Assembly: GCF_027942865.1 (NCBI RefSeq) | Contig: NC_134520.1 | Location: forward strand, 4,710,501 to 4,774,500 | DNA: 64,000 bases | Origin: Odontesthes bonariensis | Lineage: Eukaryota; Chordata; Actinopteri; Atheriniformes; Atherinopsidae | Direction: 5' to 3' | In this document: piece by piece, positions 1 to 12,500 of the stretch | Layout: each line of letters opens with the position of its first letter | Numbering within the stretch: position 1 is the first letter of the stretch | The notes under the pieces: model-generated | What the model saw: the letters and a program-made list of their open reading frames with translations, nothing else | Told to the model about the DNA's origin: nothing | Database searches by the model: none | Position numbers and translations under genes: made by a program

Positions 1-216
1 GTGAGCATGGCCCTGTCCCAACTTTTGAGGCGCGTTGCTGTCATAAAATCCGAGATGAGCAAATATTTGTCAGCAAGCAGTAAAATGTCTCACTTTGCGT
101 CTCCCAAAGTTGCGAATAAAAGATTGGCTGGTGAGATTTGCTCATCATAGCATTCTGGGGGTTTTTGTTCACTTTACACAGTGTCCCAGCTTTTAGTTTT
201 AACAATTGGGGTTTTA
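1..216. mobile_element. Terminal fragment of a teleost DNA transposon with AAAGTTGGGAC-type ends
   Basis: The window opens inside a repeat. Text such as CATGGCCCTGTCCCAACTTT, then CACAGTGTCCCAGCTTTTAG and a final AATTGGGGTTTTAT, matches the end of a DNA transposon very common in fish genomes, whose ends read roughly CAACCCCAATTCCAAAAAAG. Only the terminal part is here. A longer relic of the same type lies at 55960-57150 and an internal piece at 11200-11480. Family membership is from memory of the repeat, not a search. Confidence 0.55.
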
Positions 217-1096
217 TGATATAAATGTGACGATGCACTGGGTCATATTCATCCAGAGACAGAGTAGAAAAGTGTTTCTCGAGCTTTCAGGCACGCATGT
301 GTTTACTACGTTATCCAGCCAGACACGAAGAAGTCAAAAGAAACCGCTTATCAACATGACAAGAGTATTACTGCCCCCTGCTAGGATGGCTAAGTGATGC
401 ATGCATCTACTTCAAACGTTATCAGGCCATTACATGACATTCAAGTTGGGTAATGCATGAGTGATTATTCAGTCCAAGTGAAATGTGATGTAACCCATGC
501 TAGCTGCAACTTTTCAAGTGACATAAAAGAGTACGATAAGATAAATTTAATCTCCGTGTAAGGCAACATGTCATAATGATATCAAATAGCAGAAGCTAAA
601 AGTTCTAAAAGTTGTTTGGCGTTTTTCTTTGACTCGACGTGTGACTCAACTTGTCACGTCATGGAGTAAAAAAAAAAAAAAGAAGCTGTGTCAGTATTCA
701 AGGAAGAGTTTTCAAGTAACACTGCGGATGCTGTGCTGATGATAACTGATTTCAGCACAAGATGGCGACTGCTGAGCAAGAAATTCTCAACAGAAAAAAA
801 AAAAGTTTTGAGGAGCTAGATGAAAAGAACGTGATCCACTAAAAGCCTTGTGTGCACAATAATAACAAAGATATAACAGTAAATGAAAAATGTTACATCA
901 CTGTTAAATAAATAGCATGTAAGGTTAAAGAGGGTTTATATCTGGTTAAATAAGGCAGAGGTAGAGATATATTTCGAAGGCAGACCATGTTCATATCCCT
1001 ATTCTGTCTGTGTGCCGTGCTTCTGGTCATGCTGCTGCGTCACATCCCTGATTCATCTGTGATATTCGTGAGTCATTCGGTGTGCGACTCTTGTCT
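217..1096. other. Downstream flank and probable 3' UTR of the tmem45-like gene
   Basis: No coding exon is seen. On the minus strand this is the region after the tmem45 stop, so part of it should be 3' UTR. A minus-strand ATTAAA (plus-strand TTTAAT at 546-551) is a possible poly(A) signal. Poly(A) tracts occur near 667-681 and 795-805. A CTCF-like motif at 371-385 is listed separately. Confidence 0.4.
371..385 (-). promoter_or_regulatory. CTCF-like motif
   Basis: The plus strand reads CTGCCCCCTGCTAGG, whose complement CCTAGCAGGGGGCAG is close to the CTCF core consensus CCASYAGRKGGCRS. It lies downstream of the tmem45-like gene. The match is by eye; occupancy is unknown. Confidence 0.35.
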
Positions 1097-3784
1097 TCAT
1101 AACATCTCGTCCTCTGACTCTACATCCCGCTCTCTGGTCTTCAGGAGTCCCATTTCCATTGGAGGAGTCCTCCTCAGTCTGGAGCGCACCAAACTTAGAT
1201 ACAAACCACAACAAACACCAGAGTCACACATAACGTAAACTGCTGTGCAGAAGGAGCTATCAGAAGTACTCAAGTTGTTATCATCAGTGATTTGGAATTC
1301 TTGTGAGACTTCCAGGATAAATTAACAAGCACCACCTCATAGGGTGTCTGGTGTGGAGCAGGTTCTCACCAGCTGACGGTGCAGTACAGCACGCTCACGA
1401 GAAGCATGGCGAAGGCGAGGTGCCAGGAGTAACTCATGGTTACAAACATCATGTTGTTGTGGTCTTGTAGGTCCCACTCAGGGCCATTGGGAGGGTACAG
1501 CACAAAGCCAATCTGTGGTCAAAGAGGAGCTCACGTCAGGAGTCTGTATGAGCACTTACACAAACTTCTGCTCTCAAAAGCTGAAAATTCAAATTTACCT
1601 CCCAGAACCAGCTTCCCTGCAGGAGGGTGAGGGTGCAGCGCAGCAGCTCCAGAATGATGTTACCCCGGTGGAAGACCTCCAGGAAGGCGATGATAGCCTG
1701 GCCGAAGACAGCGTAGAGAAGGAGCTGATGCACGTGGACGTCCAGCATGCTCCTTCCATGGAGGTGGTAGAGGAAAAGAAATCCTGAAAAAAAGAGAAAA
1801 ATAAGATAAGAGTGGAGTAAATCCGATTGTATTCATTTATTGCTTCGTTAGTAAGACCTGTGGAACAGTCAAATTCTATCTTAGCAGATATAACTGACAT
1901 TAAAATTCATGTTGAAGGTCACATATTATTAAAAAAAAAAAAATTCTTGTGCTTGAGAGCATATATATTGGCGTCTGAGGTCCCTATCAACTCAAAAACA
2001 ATAAAAAAAAATAACTGATTCAGTGAGCTGCTCAGATTTGGAGTGGATTTCTACATCAAACTCCAAGCTCAGAGCAGAAATATCCAATGACTTCATCTTT
2101 ATCTCCACCCACTATTAACCTCAACTCGTGCAGCATTCACTGTACTGTAAAGGTGATAACTTTTAAACTCTTTTGCTTTTTGCTTCACTATTGATCCAGA
2201 CTACTATAGCACCTTTTCAACCTTAAAATATGGCTAAATAACCCTATATAAACACAGAGCTTATTTTCTCAACAATCACACACCAATATGCATATTGGGA
2301 AAAGTTTGGGGGTTCAGTGTCTTTTCCAAGGAAAGTGAGACACACAGAGGGGTAAAGGTATCTAACCAATGATCCTCTGAATGGAACACGATCACTCAAT
2401 CCGTGGATCTGCGGCCTTCATAGTAAGTAAGGAAATATTTTTTTCTTTTGCTTTACTGTTTTTTTTTTTCATGGTCTAAAGTAGAAAATGACAGTTTCAA
2501 AGTTCTCATTGAAAGCACCACCACCCCACATTACAATAACAAACTTTATAACAAAGATTATAAAGTGGCCCCAAACAATTACTGTGAGAAACAAAACACA
2601 AGACAAATGGAGCCCCGCGGTTTATTGAGCGGATACGTGACAAGAGGAAATGCAAGGTGATGTTCAACTGTTGTATTTGAGTATAAAACCCCACCCTTTC
2701 CCCACCATCCGCAGGCCACCAACACTGCCAACTACAATACACATAGACGTAATACACAGATTGTTTTTGTTTTCCAGTTCATGAGAATAGGCAATAAGGA
2801 CCATGTGTGCTCAGTTCATTTTCATGATAACGTCACCTAAGTCACCCAGTACGCACAGTGTGGGGAATGCAGGAATATTACACTTGAGCCATGTTGATAG
2901 GTCCTCCCAAATCTCAAGCCAAAACCATGAAGCGTGCACATAATCATCAGGTGTGTTTACTGTGCAGTTTGGTGTGGCTAAGTATGTTCTATCGTGCAGT
3001 AATAACATGCTCCGAGGGTCACTGAGAATAATTTGTGCCAAAGTTTACATTTTGCACGGCAGCTGCTATGAAAAGAGCTGTAAATTTGTGGTTTAAAGGG
3101 GAATTATTGTACTGTGCTCGGCGTTATTGCGATATGTCACAAATGTTTCACTAAAACCTCTGGAGATTGAGTCAGTTTGTGAATAAAAGAAATGCAGAAA
3201 ATGTCTCTTTTAAGGAGGATGAAGAACCTGCGTACCTTCATTAAAGAAAGCAATAGCCAGCATCAACCTGTCCAGTGCAAGCGGTGCTGCGTCTGTGGTG
3301 TGGATAATCAGAGACACAGCCGCAGCCAGGCCAAAGAACAGGTACATGGTGGCATGCTGCCAGTTCATCAGCTTCTCCCAGTGCTTCTCTGTAAAGTCAT
3401 ACAACTGAAGCTTCGGTCCACCAGCTAAAAACTGCTCTGCCACCATTCCTGAGGAGCACAGGGGAGGACACACTCAAATCTCTTTAATTAAAAAGAAAAC
3501 CCAGTAAACAGCTGGCCGTTTGACACTTTATTTTAGCATTCACACGCTTGTTGAATTCACAGACGGAATAATAGTGACCTCTGCTCACCAAAAAATGAGA
3601 AGAACAGTATGACAGAGCTTTCAATCGTCTCCAGGCGTCGCTGTGAGGCTCTGCTGGCCAGCCGGGTGGAACCTAAACTCTTGCTCCTGCGGGTGGCGTG
3701 CCAGAGCGAGTACTTTCCTGTCCACCAAATCCCAGCCACCAGGAAGAAGCTCCCGGGGAGTGCATGGCCCTTGAAGCTGCCCAT
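1097..3784 (-). CDS. tmem45a: TMEM45-like (DUF716) multi-pass membrane protein
   Basis: Five coding exons on the minus strand: 3784-3589, 3448-3236, 1783-1599, 1512-1370, 1193-1097; 834 nt, 277 residues plus stop. Human TMEM45A/B are about 275. The start MGSFKGHALPGSFF is the family signature start. About seven hydrophobic segments follow, near residues 5-25, 52-72, 94-115, 120-141, 145-170, 176-200 and 215-243. The C-terminus (GLLKTRERDVESEDEM) resembles the charged tail of TMEM45A more than TMEM45B, so I favour tmem45a; a teleost paralogue is possible. All introns are GT-AG and phases agree. The exon 5 acceptor (CTAAG at 1194-1198) was chosen because the next AG would create a stop. An acceptor-like CACAG just upstream of the ATG suggests a 5' UTR exon. 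Biochemical function is poorly known; membrane location follows from the family. Confidence 0.93.
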
Positions 3785-3977
3785 GACTCACAACACCTGT
3801 GTCACAGATGGAAACGGATTAAAGAACCTAATGTGGGAGAGAAATGGCATGACATTCTCTTGACATGTCCTAATTACATCGTGTGCCTTGTTGACTGGTT
3901 CATATGAATATTGTTGATAGTTAGAATGGGATTGTTTATGGTTACGGCGAAAGCTAGGCGCCTCCAGAGAGGGCCAC

Positions 3978-4601
3978 TGTAGTGGAATTTTTTATCAAGG
4001 TGGATAAGAAGTTACTCAATAACAAGAGAAAATCTAGATTTTGTCTTTCTGTAAGTTTTATTCAAAGGCACAGCATTTGAACAGTCTCCTGTGTAGGACA
4101 GAGAGCCCAGAATGCAGTCAGAGCCCTTCCTTATATAGTGCGGGGATCATCTCTCCCCCTCAGGTTGGGAACAAAGAACATACAGAACAAAGATCAAAGA
4201 TCAAGAACAATAAACAATGACCCCTTTACTCTGTGCTCTGTTGTACATCTGAAATAACAGTTTGCGAGGTAGCCTCTTTACGACCCCCTGAACTAACCTC
4301 CCCAAAAGGTGTCAACCATAAACATTCCCCCGATGGAGTGAATGACTGTTTTCCCTCACTGACCATACAGAAGGGGTCACCAGGAAGTCAACAGACCTCT
4401 CAAACCAGATGGGGAAATAAGAATTTTTCCATCTCACCACGTACGCTTGTTATGATAAGACGGTATAAGAAGGTGTCGCGAAGCAAACTCTGCGGACATT
4501 TTGTAACATTCTGTATGCACATTTGCTGTGACGGTTTGTTCCAATAAACTCCCCAATGGACGGCTGACCGACGCGTGATTCGACTCCTTTTCTCCACAAC
4601 A
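3978..4601 (+). mobile_element. Solo LTR of a retrovirus-like element
   Basis: A 624-bp block begins TGTAGTGG and ends CCACAACA, near-perfect inverted ends of the TG...CA type. Within it are TATA-like words (TTATATAG near 4132, GGTATAAG near 4463), then AATAAA near 4543 followed by a short CT-rich tail, in the order U3-R-U5. There are no gag, pol or env reading frames on either side, so this looks like a solo LTR left by recombination. I could not find a clean target duplication; the exact ends are therefore uncertain by several bases. Confidence 0.55.
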
Positions 4602-6559
4602 CTAACAGATCTCAAACAGATCAGATCAATCAGCTCTATCAGCTCCGTTTCCGGAGAGATAAAAACCTGCTATCTAATAAAACCATTTCACCTTATTAAC
4701 AATTTGGGAGAAATTCTATACCCTTGCAGAAAGGAGGTTTATATTTAGCATGGCTGTCAAGAGAGGGAGATTAAAATGAAGTGAGGGAGTGCCTGTAATT
4801 TAGATAAACAGTACAAGCAGACATGAATTGAGCGTGTGTTGGCCACAGCCCTTCCACTCGTTTAGCCAGGAGCGGCTCGAGAAAGAAATCTTAGTGTCGT
4901 TGCACCTTTAAGCATGAAATAGAAACTTTATATGTTTTCTTTAGCACTGTTCAACAGAGCACTTTACTGTCGTACAAGGTCTCACTCATCAACTGACTGC
5001 AGTTTCCTCTCTGTAATGATTAGCAACAATTAAACCTGCTCCTGCTTTATGAGGGCTGCTGCCCGTTAGAGAGGACCGTGTCATCGTTCTCGGATCTTTA
5101 TCTTTACACACATTCGTGCTCTCATGGGGAAACAAAGAGAATTGGCAAGAAAAGAGAAATTGTGAATGCAAAACAGGCCGCCATGTCAGACTCAGCTGCG
5201 CTGCATGATTTTATTTAATCACCATCCACACCCCCCACCAGCAACACAGGAAATACTGTAAAAAATTCTCTAGAGTTCAAAGAAGGCAATAAATGTGCTT
5301 GACTTAAATTACCTGAAGCAATAATGCGATACTTTGGAAAGTCTGACAGCAAAGCAGGTGCGATATCAAGAGGCACAGAATAAGAACAAGGTGCATGGCT
5401 GAACTCTCCTTTGTGATGATAATGACAGAGAATATTTTGCCCGGCAACCAAGGGAACCTTTTTGAAGAGGGACACTCAATTCAGACAGATTGTATGGGAT
5501 GTTAAACTGGGCTCATCTGTGTGTCAGATGGGCCCTTTCGTTGAACAACCTCTCTCCTTCTGCGGGAAACACTTCATCACATCCTCCCTCATGTCACTCA
5601 AGAGCCCCCTGGAAGAATCATTAGTGTTTGGCCGATTTGCTCACAAACAACATCACATACACACACACTTTTATCGCACTCAGTACAGTGGTGACAAGTA
5701 TATCTACCAAAGGGCTTTAATGCTGTCCAATTATTTGAACATCTCCATTCAGTTTATCTACTTAACCACATTTGTAGTCAATTATATTACTTTCTTAACT
5801 TATAATATCAAGCACAGTCATAGATTAGCCAAAAGTGCATGAGGTCAGGGTATTTTTAATTGTTGGTTACCATATCATTGTGTCGGACCAGAGGGATTAG
5901 ATGGGATACACTTCAGGAAGCCTTTTTTATTCTTTTAAATGAACCCAGCAGTTTCACATATACATTGGGATTAATATGTGCTCAGTTTCTGTTTTTCTGT
6001 GGGACGGGACACACAGACAGTACATACAGCTAGCTATAAGGACAAACTACGGTAAGTTATTCAGATAGATTTTACAGGAAAACCGAGCAAACACGGTTGC
6101 TGTCTGATCTTACTGTCTGAAAAGACCGATTTAGCTTAAGGTAGAGTCTGTATATGATCTTTTCTCATCTTTTCAATAAGTACAAAGTGTATTACAAGTA
6201 GCTGTACATTAAAGGCCTGGCTATAAAGCTTCTGAAACCATACAGCAGCCTGAAATTCCATCACACTAAAAAGGAAAAGGGGGTCTTACCCAACTGTGTT
6301 TGTCTGTGGAGATGAACAAGTAGCTGGAACTATATTCAGAAAGAAAAATCAAAGTCTCTTCTTCTTCCTATCAAACAACTCATTTTTCCCCACTGAAAGG
6401 AAGAGAAATGTCTTCTCTGTTTATCCGTACGACACACACAAAGTAAACATCAACAATCTTCTTTTTGAGTCTGACTCCCAACAGCCTCCGAGCCAGATCC
6501 GTTTCACAACCTTTTTTTTTTTCCACCTAAATTTTCTCCTACTCCAAAATCTTACTTCC

Positions 6560-6860
6560 AAATAAACCCAACCCATTGGATGAGTGATGGGTGCTGGCGT
6601 CACCAGTCCGTGCTCTCATTGGTTGGTCAAAACGTCAGTCTCAGGTGTCCACGTGTGCACTTTCACTCCGCCCGCTCGAGCTCGGCTCGGTCCATCTTCC
6701 TTCACAGGAAACCGTTACTTTCCGTCGTGCCAGTGGGCAGGCTGTCCCGAGACAAGAGCCCTAGCACGTGCACTCTGATAAAAGGCAGGAGGCTTTATCC
6801 CTCACTTTCCTTGTTGTCTTCTATCCAAAACTTTCACAGTGTGCAAAAAGTGTAGCGTTT
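6560..6860. promoter_or_regulatory. Promoter-like CpG-rich block
   Basis: The block holds three ATTGG words (CCAAT on the minus strand), a GC box (CTCCGCCC), two CACGTG E-boxes and a TATA-like GATAAAAGG near 6777. This cluster stands out from the AT-rich flanks. It could be the start of a noncoding 5' exon of tmem45-like, 2.8 kb upstream of its ATG on the minus strand, or of an unannotated plus-strand transcript (the TATA-like word points plus). Orientation is unresolved. Confidence 0.35.
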
Positions 6861-8442
6861 TCTCTGGGTTTTAGAGGCGAAAACTTTTAGAGTTTTATAG
6901 TTTTAAAGAAAAACAATGAAACTCCTTCTCCTACATGATTTTTCTGGCTTAAAACCCCAACTTAAACGTATTTAAGAAGATTAACACAATCTTTTCAAAA
7001 GTAATAAATGAATCCATTTTTATTTAGAGTAATCCACTCATTTAGATTTAGTGTAAATGTCTTGCAAGAAAGACCTGGAATTTGTTTAAATTCATACATT
7101 AGAGTTAAACAAAACTGAACCCCCTATTGTGTCTATATAAATGTGTTACACCAGGAACATTTATCTAAGTTTAAATACCACAAACAGGGCAAGAAACTGG
7201 CTTGCTCTGTGTAAACCTAAAAGAAAACATCCGCCCACAGTGATAGAATCCATGCAAAATTCAGAGTAAAAACAACACAGTATAAAGATAAATTTTTATT
7301 TTACTCCACTATACTAGTAGTATCTATAGCATGATTTCTTTTTATATTAGGCGTGTGCAATGATCTCAAATTCAGGAACAGTAAGCATTGTAACATGGGG
7401 AATTACATGTAGCCTAATCTGCACTCTTTACAGTGGATATACTCTAGGAACACGTCAGCCATATTTAGATTTCTACAGACTTGTATGTGATTGATGAATA
7501 TGGGAAATGTATCAATACTAGTGCACCTATATTGTTCATTCTGACTCCACTGTTGCGTAAATGTAAAAGAGCCTTTGTTTTTTACTGCTAAATCCATCTG
7601 TCTGGCTTGAAAAAGTCTGTTATGGCAGAGCTATTATGGGATTAGAATGCCTTTGATTTTTCATTGTTGGCTTTTCAAAGGGCTGCAGTTTCATTATCTG
7701 AATAATAGACACGCAATTAAACAGGATAACTTCTGTGAATTGCACGTTAAGACACAGATGATTTGACCGATAAAAGCAAACCCAACCACGGCTTGAAAGG
7801 GTGTGTCACTGTCACACCAGTGTGTTTTTATTCAAAAGTGCCGGACCACAACAGACATAGGAAACCGGGGCTGTGTGTTTGTTCTCAAGAGGACAGTGAA
7901 CATAGAGGCTAATGCTAAAAAAAAAACAATCACATTTGTGTAATAGCATATTTATATGGATAAATATATATCGTATATACAGCAGTCAGTTTTCATTGGA
8001 CTGGTAGTACACACTCTCATTTGGCGGTGCTAAATACACAATAGAGATGTTTGAAAGCTTAACAGAGTAGAGACGACAGTCGACTAGACTTCACATGCAA
8101 AAACCCCCACATGCAAAAACTTTCTCGAGCAAAGATTGCAAATTACCACAAACTACCTTGCACACCAGCTGCAGTGTTCATCGGGATTGTCCCGAAATAT
8201 TTACATTCAAACCAACAAGTACTCAGTAAGTAAATGACTACCATTTTGCACATCTTTACGCCCTCATTTTGAGGTGGGATACAAGCTTGTACAGTTTTGT
8301 GACACACTTGTGACTCAGCTGTGTTGACAAAATGCGCTCCACAGACATCCAGGCAGACTAAAACACCTGTCAAAGTGCCCGAACCCACCTGTGTGGTAGC
8401 TCCTGCTACGGCACATCTCTCCAAGACTACATTTCACCATAT

Positions 8443-8451
8443 ATACACACA

Positions 8452-8497
<46 letters not shown>

Positions 8498-8498
8498 G
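8443..8498. repeat. CA/TG microsatellite
   Basis: A slightly interrupted (CA)n run of about 25 units. The open frames across it on both strands (poly-HT and poly-CV) are products of the repeat and not genes. Confidence 0.95.
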
Positions 8499-9515
8499 AC
8501 AGAACCATGAAAGGGAAAGCTGTGCCGGCCAACAACGGCAGGAGTTAGGAAGGAAGGGGGCGCAGATGGATATCAAACAAGAGCAGAAATTCACTGTGAG
8601 GTCTGTTTTCAGATCACCAAACCTATACACATAAAAACCTGCCACAGTTTGTCTAAATGTGCAAATACTGAACATAACATTGGTTCTCTGAATTAGACTG
8701 GCATCATCCATCTTTTTATCGTAACATAAATGCTGGAATTGATAGCACTTTTATTTCTTTGTTCCAGAAATGGAGCTGTAGCCAGCAGATGGTAAGTTCA
8801 GTTTAGCTTAAAGACTGGAAGCTCTAACAGGCTGCACGAGTACCGTTTGAGCTGTGTTTCGTGCAACTTGGCTGAAAGTATGAAACTGCTATCAAGGCTG
8901 GAGGCGTCTAGGTCTACATTTGTAAATGTTACTGGCAATATGAAACGTGTTATCTTTATGATACTGCAGATGCTGTTGTGTGCACAGATCTGATTGATGT
9001 AAAACAGCCTCTGATAGCCGTCATTTAGACTACTTTGCTTTGTGTTTGCTAAGCTCTGCTAAGGATGCTAAAGGAAGGCAACTTCCTTTTGGTCTTTACA
9101 GTCGGTTTTGTGAGTTGTTCAGTGTTTGGAGGTCAGAGTTCTGAAAGATCTGCTCGGAAATATATAACCTGAGTCAAACACAGCTTTATGACAGCTAATT
9201 AGGAAGGGAAATCGTGTTTGCCTGCTTCACATGACGACAAGTTGTCTAAGTGTTCATATTGTCTCTCACAGAGTCTGTCTTATGAGTGCAGTAATTCACA
9301 CAGTACAACTGGATCTTACATTCACAAGCAGCATGAGGCACCACCAGATAACAGCTTCTCTCTTGTATTTCTCACACAGCGTCCAGGCCCCTCCACTGAC
9401 AGGAGGCAATCTATCATTGGGAGTTCATGCAGAAAGGGCTGAGGAATGGAGGTGTGCTGGAAGATTTTGGGCCAGTGGGTCACATGTACATGCAGACGTT
9501 GGAAGTAGAGGACCA

Positions 9516-12500
9516 TCATGGGACAGTGGTGCGGGACGAAGACCAGTAGAGAATTTTCATCATGGATATGTGGATCTGGCATGTGGAACACAAATGTTTC
9601 CTCCACAGCCACTGCTGCATGCACTGAAACACATTGTAAAACACGTTATTACCCACGATGGATCTGTTTGTCATTTCTGCCTGTATTGACCTTCTACACT
9701 GATGCCAGAAAGTCATTTCCCACGTGCTGATCTACAGCAATCGCGTGCACAACAGGATCAACAATGACCCCGACCCTTTGGTGGGAAGGACAGTGGTGGC
9801 ACATAGTTTTGACATTCAATGAATCTTCTTAAAAGGGACCAAACAGTTTCCTGTGTTTCCAGAAGTTATCAAGCAGGTCAAATCTAAGATGAGTTGAATA
9901 TCACTCAGTATTAACTGAAGTCCTGAGGAAACACAAAATATTCAGACTATATCAACAATTAACAACGTCACATCTTTAAAATATTTGTTAGTTTATCACA
10001 TAGTAACAAGCCATGGGCCATCATACCTTAACAAGCATAACCTATAAACCACTGAGGCAAATATTTGACATGTTTGATACATCTCTTTAATAAAAATGGC
10101 ATCATACAGAGACACAGATCATTGGCAGCAGGTAAACACTAGCTAATATAAGCAGGAAATTTCATGTACAGATTAAACCTTGAATATATAAACTCAGACT
10201 CAAACTGAATAGTTTATTCATAATAAAGACTACGAGCAAATGTTTTAAATGCTTTCATTTATAAATCCTCATATATTTAGTCTTTTGACTTTTAAGAGAA
10301 AGAGTTGTAATACAGTGACTCCAGATGGGCCCATCAGCAAATCTTGCTGGATCAGGTCAAGATTTGTCGAGGCCCTTCAATTCCAACAAACCATAGATGT
10401 TCGGGAGGGAGTCCTGGCTTTGGCTAAAGAGTGGAAATCGTCCAATTTTCTAAAGACGAATCACCCACTTCCAAAGAATGATATCACCGATGTTTTCGCA
10501 AGGAAAGCTGACGACGGGGTGTACGCTGCTCCTTTTCAAAGAAAATCGGCCCGTCTGTAGACTTCCTCCTCTCATCTGAGTGCCTCCTGACCTGACAAGC
10601 TGCTGCTTCACCGCTTCTGTGGGGAAGGCTCTGCTCTAACTTCAGAGCGGCCTTCAGCACCCACCAAAGGGAGAGATCGTAATCAGTAAGTGTCCAGAGC
10701 AGGGATCATACGTTGTTAGTGCTCCATGCTACTGACTTATTGTTTTCATACCAGATCACATCATGCATGTCCTGGAATGATTGCCTGTATACACCTGAGA
10801 TCTGATGTCTGGCATGCTGAGATGAGAGGGAACACAGTGTAGACAGGAGCCATGCAATAGATCCGACCTGTACAAGCTGTCTTACCTCTTTGTGGAAGCG
10901 GTGTGTACAGTGAAGCTCTTGAACTCCCCCTCCACCTCTACACATATCCTCATGACAGATCAGGCACAGCTTGTTTTCGTCATTCTATAAAACAGAGAAA
11001 CATGCTTTGTTTATTCGCTCATATCAAGCGAAATTGTAATTTCAGCTTAATCGAGGATCTTTTGGATTCAAAGACTACATAAAAAAATGCAACAAATAAG
11101 TGGATAAATATGTATATAATTTTTTCATTAATTTCATCATTTCTCATTTTGAGTTTGATGCCAAGGACCAGTTTCCAATAAGTTATGTAGGCGCCCATCT
11201 TAATGACTGTGTGATTACTTTCTCTTTAAACTACACTCTGTAAGTGTTTGGGAACCGATTAAAAGAATTTTTGTAGTTTAGAAATCTAAATGTCATCCAG
11301 TTCTTACTTTGCCGTTTACAGGTTAGCCAGTTTTGCACCTGGACAGAGCCTTTCAGCTGTAAAATGAGCAGCATGTGGTTTAGCATTGTCTTGCTAAAAT
11401 AAGATTGGTCTTTCCTTAAAAAGACACCCTCTGGATGGCAACATATGGAGCTCAAAGAGCTCATAACGAGCTTCCTTTCCTATGTGCACTGAAAGATGCT
11501 GCATCCATAATCTTCAAAAAGAATTTCAAAGTCTTTTTATCCAACTTCACCTCAGTTACACTCTGTATCTCTGGAAGGCTCTTGTAATACCTGATTAAGT
11601 TACTAACGCGTGTCCAGTTAACCTCATTACTTGTGAGATATTCCACCAAACATAAGTATTAGCTTATGTTGTAAAAATATGCTTTCCGGCATCAAATTCA
11701 AGATAAATGTATTCAACAAATTATTATATGAAATTAACAATAAAGTTTCTCACTATTAACATTTGGTATGTTGTTTTTGCACCATCTTCAGTTAAATGCA
11801 GAGTTTAAATGGTTTACATATGGTCACAATTTAGTTTTGTTTACATTTTAAACCGGATCCCATCTTTATAGAGAAAAGGAGTTGGCGATCCAAATTTTGA
11901 ATACGTTATTCTTAAAATAGTTATCAGTGAATAACATTAGCTTTTTGTTTATGTCATACAGATCACACTTGTTCGTTACCCAGCCTGCACATTAACGCTC
12001 CTTTTAATACTCTGTAAGTGCTTCTTAATCTTTAAGAGCTTTATAATACCTTTCTGAAGAAAGACACAGCTAGGGTGCCAAAACTGATTCAGCCAACAAT
12101 TGGGACGATCTATAACAAGCTGGTCTTATAACGACTACAACAACAAAAAAAAGAAAACACAAAACAAAAACAGTAAAACTTATATTCAAATGAGTTTTGT
12201 AGTACTGTTGCTCACCCCAGACATTTTCCTCTTATCATAGAGGCAAAGTCTCTTCTCAAACGACTCTGTGATCTCTGGGATCGTGGCGATACGGCCCTCT
12301 TGGTTGGCCGTCTTTGAGCCCTTTTCGTCTGAGGAGAGACGACGAAGTCTCTGGTGGGGCCTGACCTCCCCCTTCTCCTCTCTTGTTTTGGGAGCCGGTG
12401 CCATAGTTGCTGCGTGGAGCCTGTTTAACTTCATAGCGTCTAACTGTGACTGCATATCACACAGAAAAGAGAACACACAATCACCACACAATGGAACAAT

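Larger units (their letters stand above)
4602..9515. other. Gene-free stretch between tmem45-like and lnp1
   Basis: No exon with homology or coding signature was found. The open frames here (up to 126 codons at 5462-5842) have no recognisable motif and no splice support. The right part should include the lnp1 3' UTR; a minus-strand AATAAA lies near 8751-8756 (plus-strand TTTATT). A CpG-rich promoter-like block near 6560-6860 and a CA microsatellite are listed separately. Confidence 0.5.

Noticed and set aside
1150-1180. Alternative CAG acceptor for the last tmem45 exon
   Set aside because: Joining there creates an immediate stop (TG|A); the CTAAG acceptor upstream restores the conserved LVRSRL sequence.
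5462-5842. 126-codon plus-strand frame
   Set aside because: No motif, AT-rich in its second half, no splice context; length is within chance for this much noncoding DNA.
8321-8711. Open frames on both strands across the CA repeat
   Set aside because: They are produced by the dinucleotide repeat and have no splice or homology support.
9218-9689. Plus-strand frames around 9218-9730
   Set aside because: They lie opposite lnp1 exon 4; the minus-strand reading has the RING ligands and correct splice sites.
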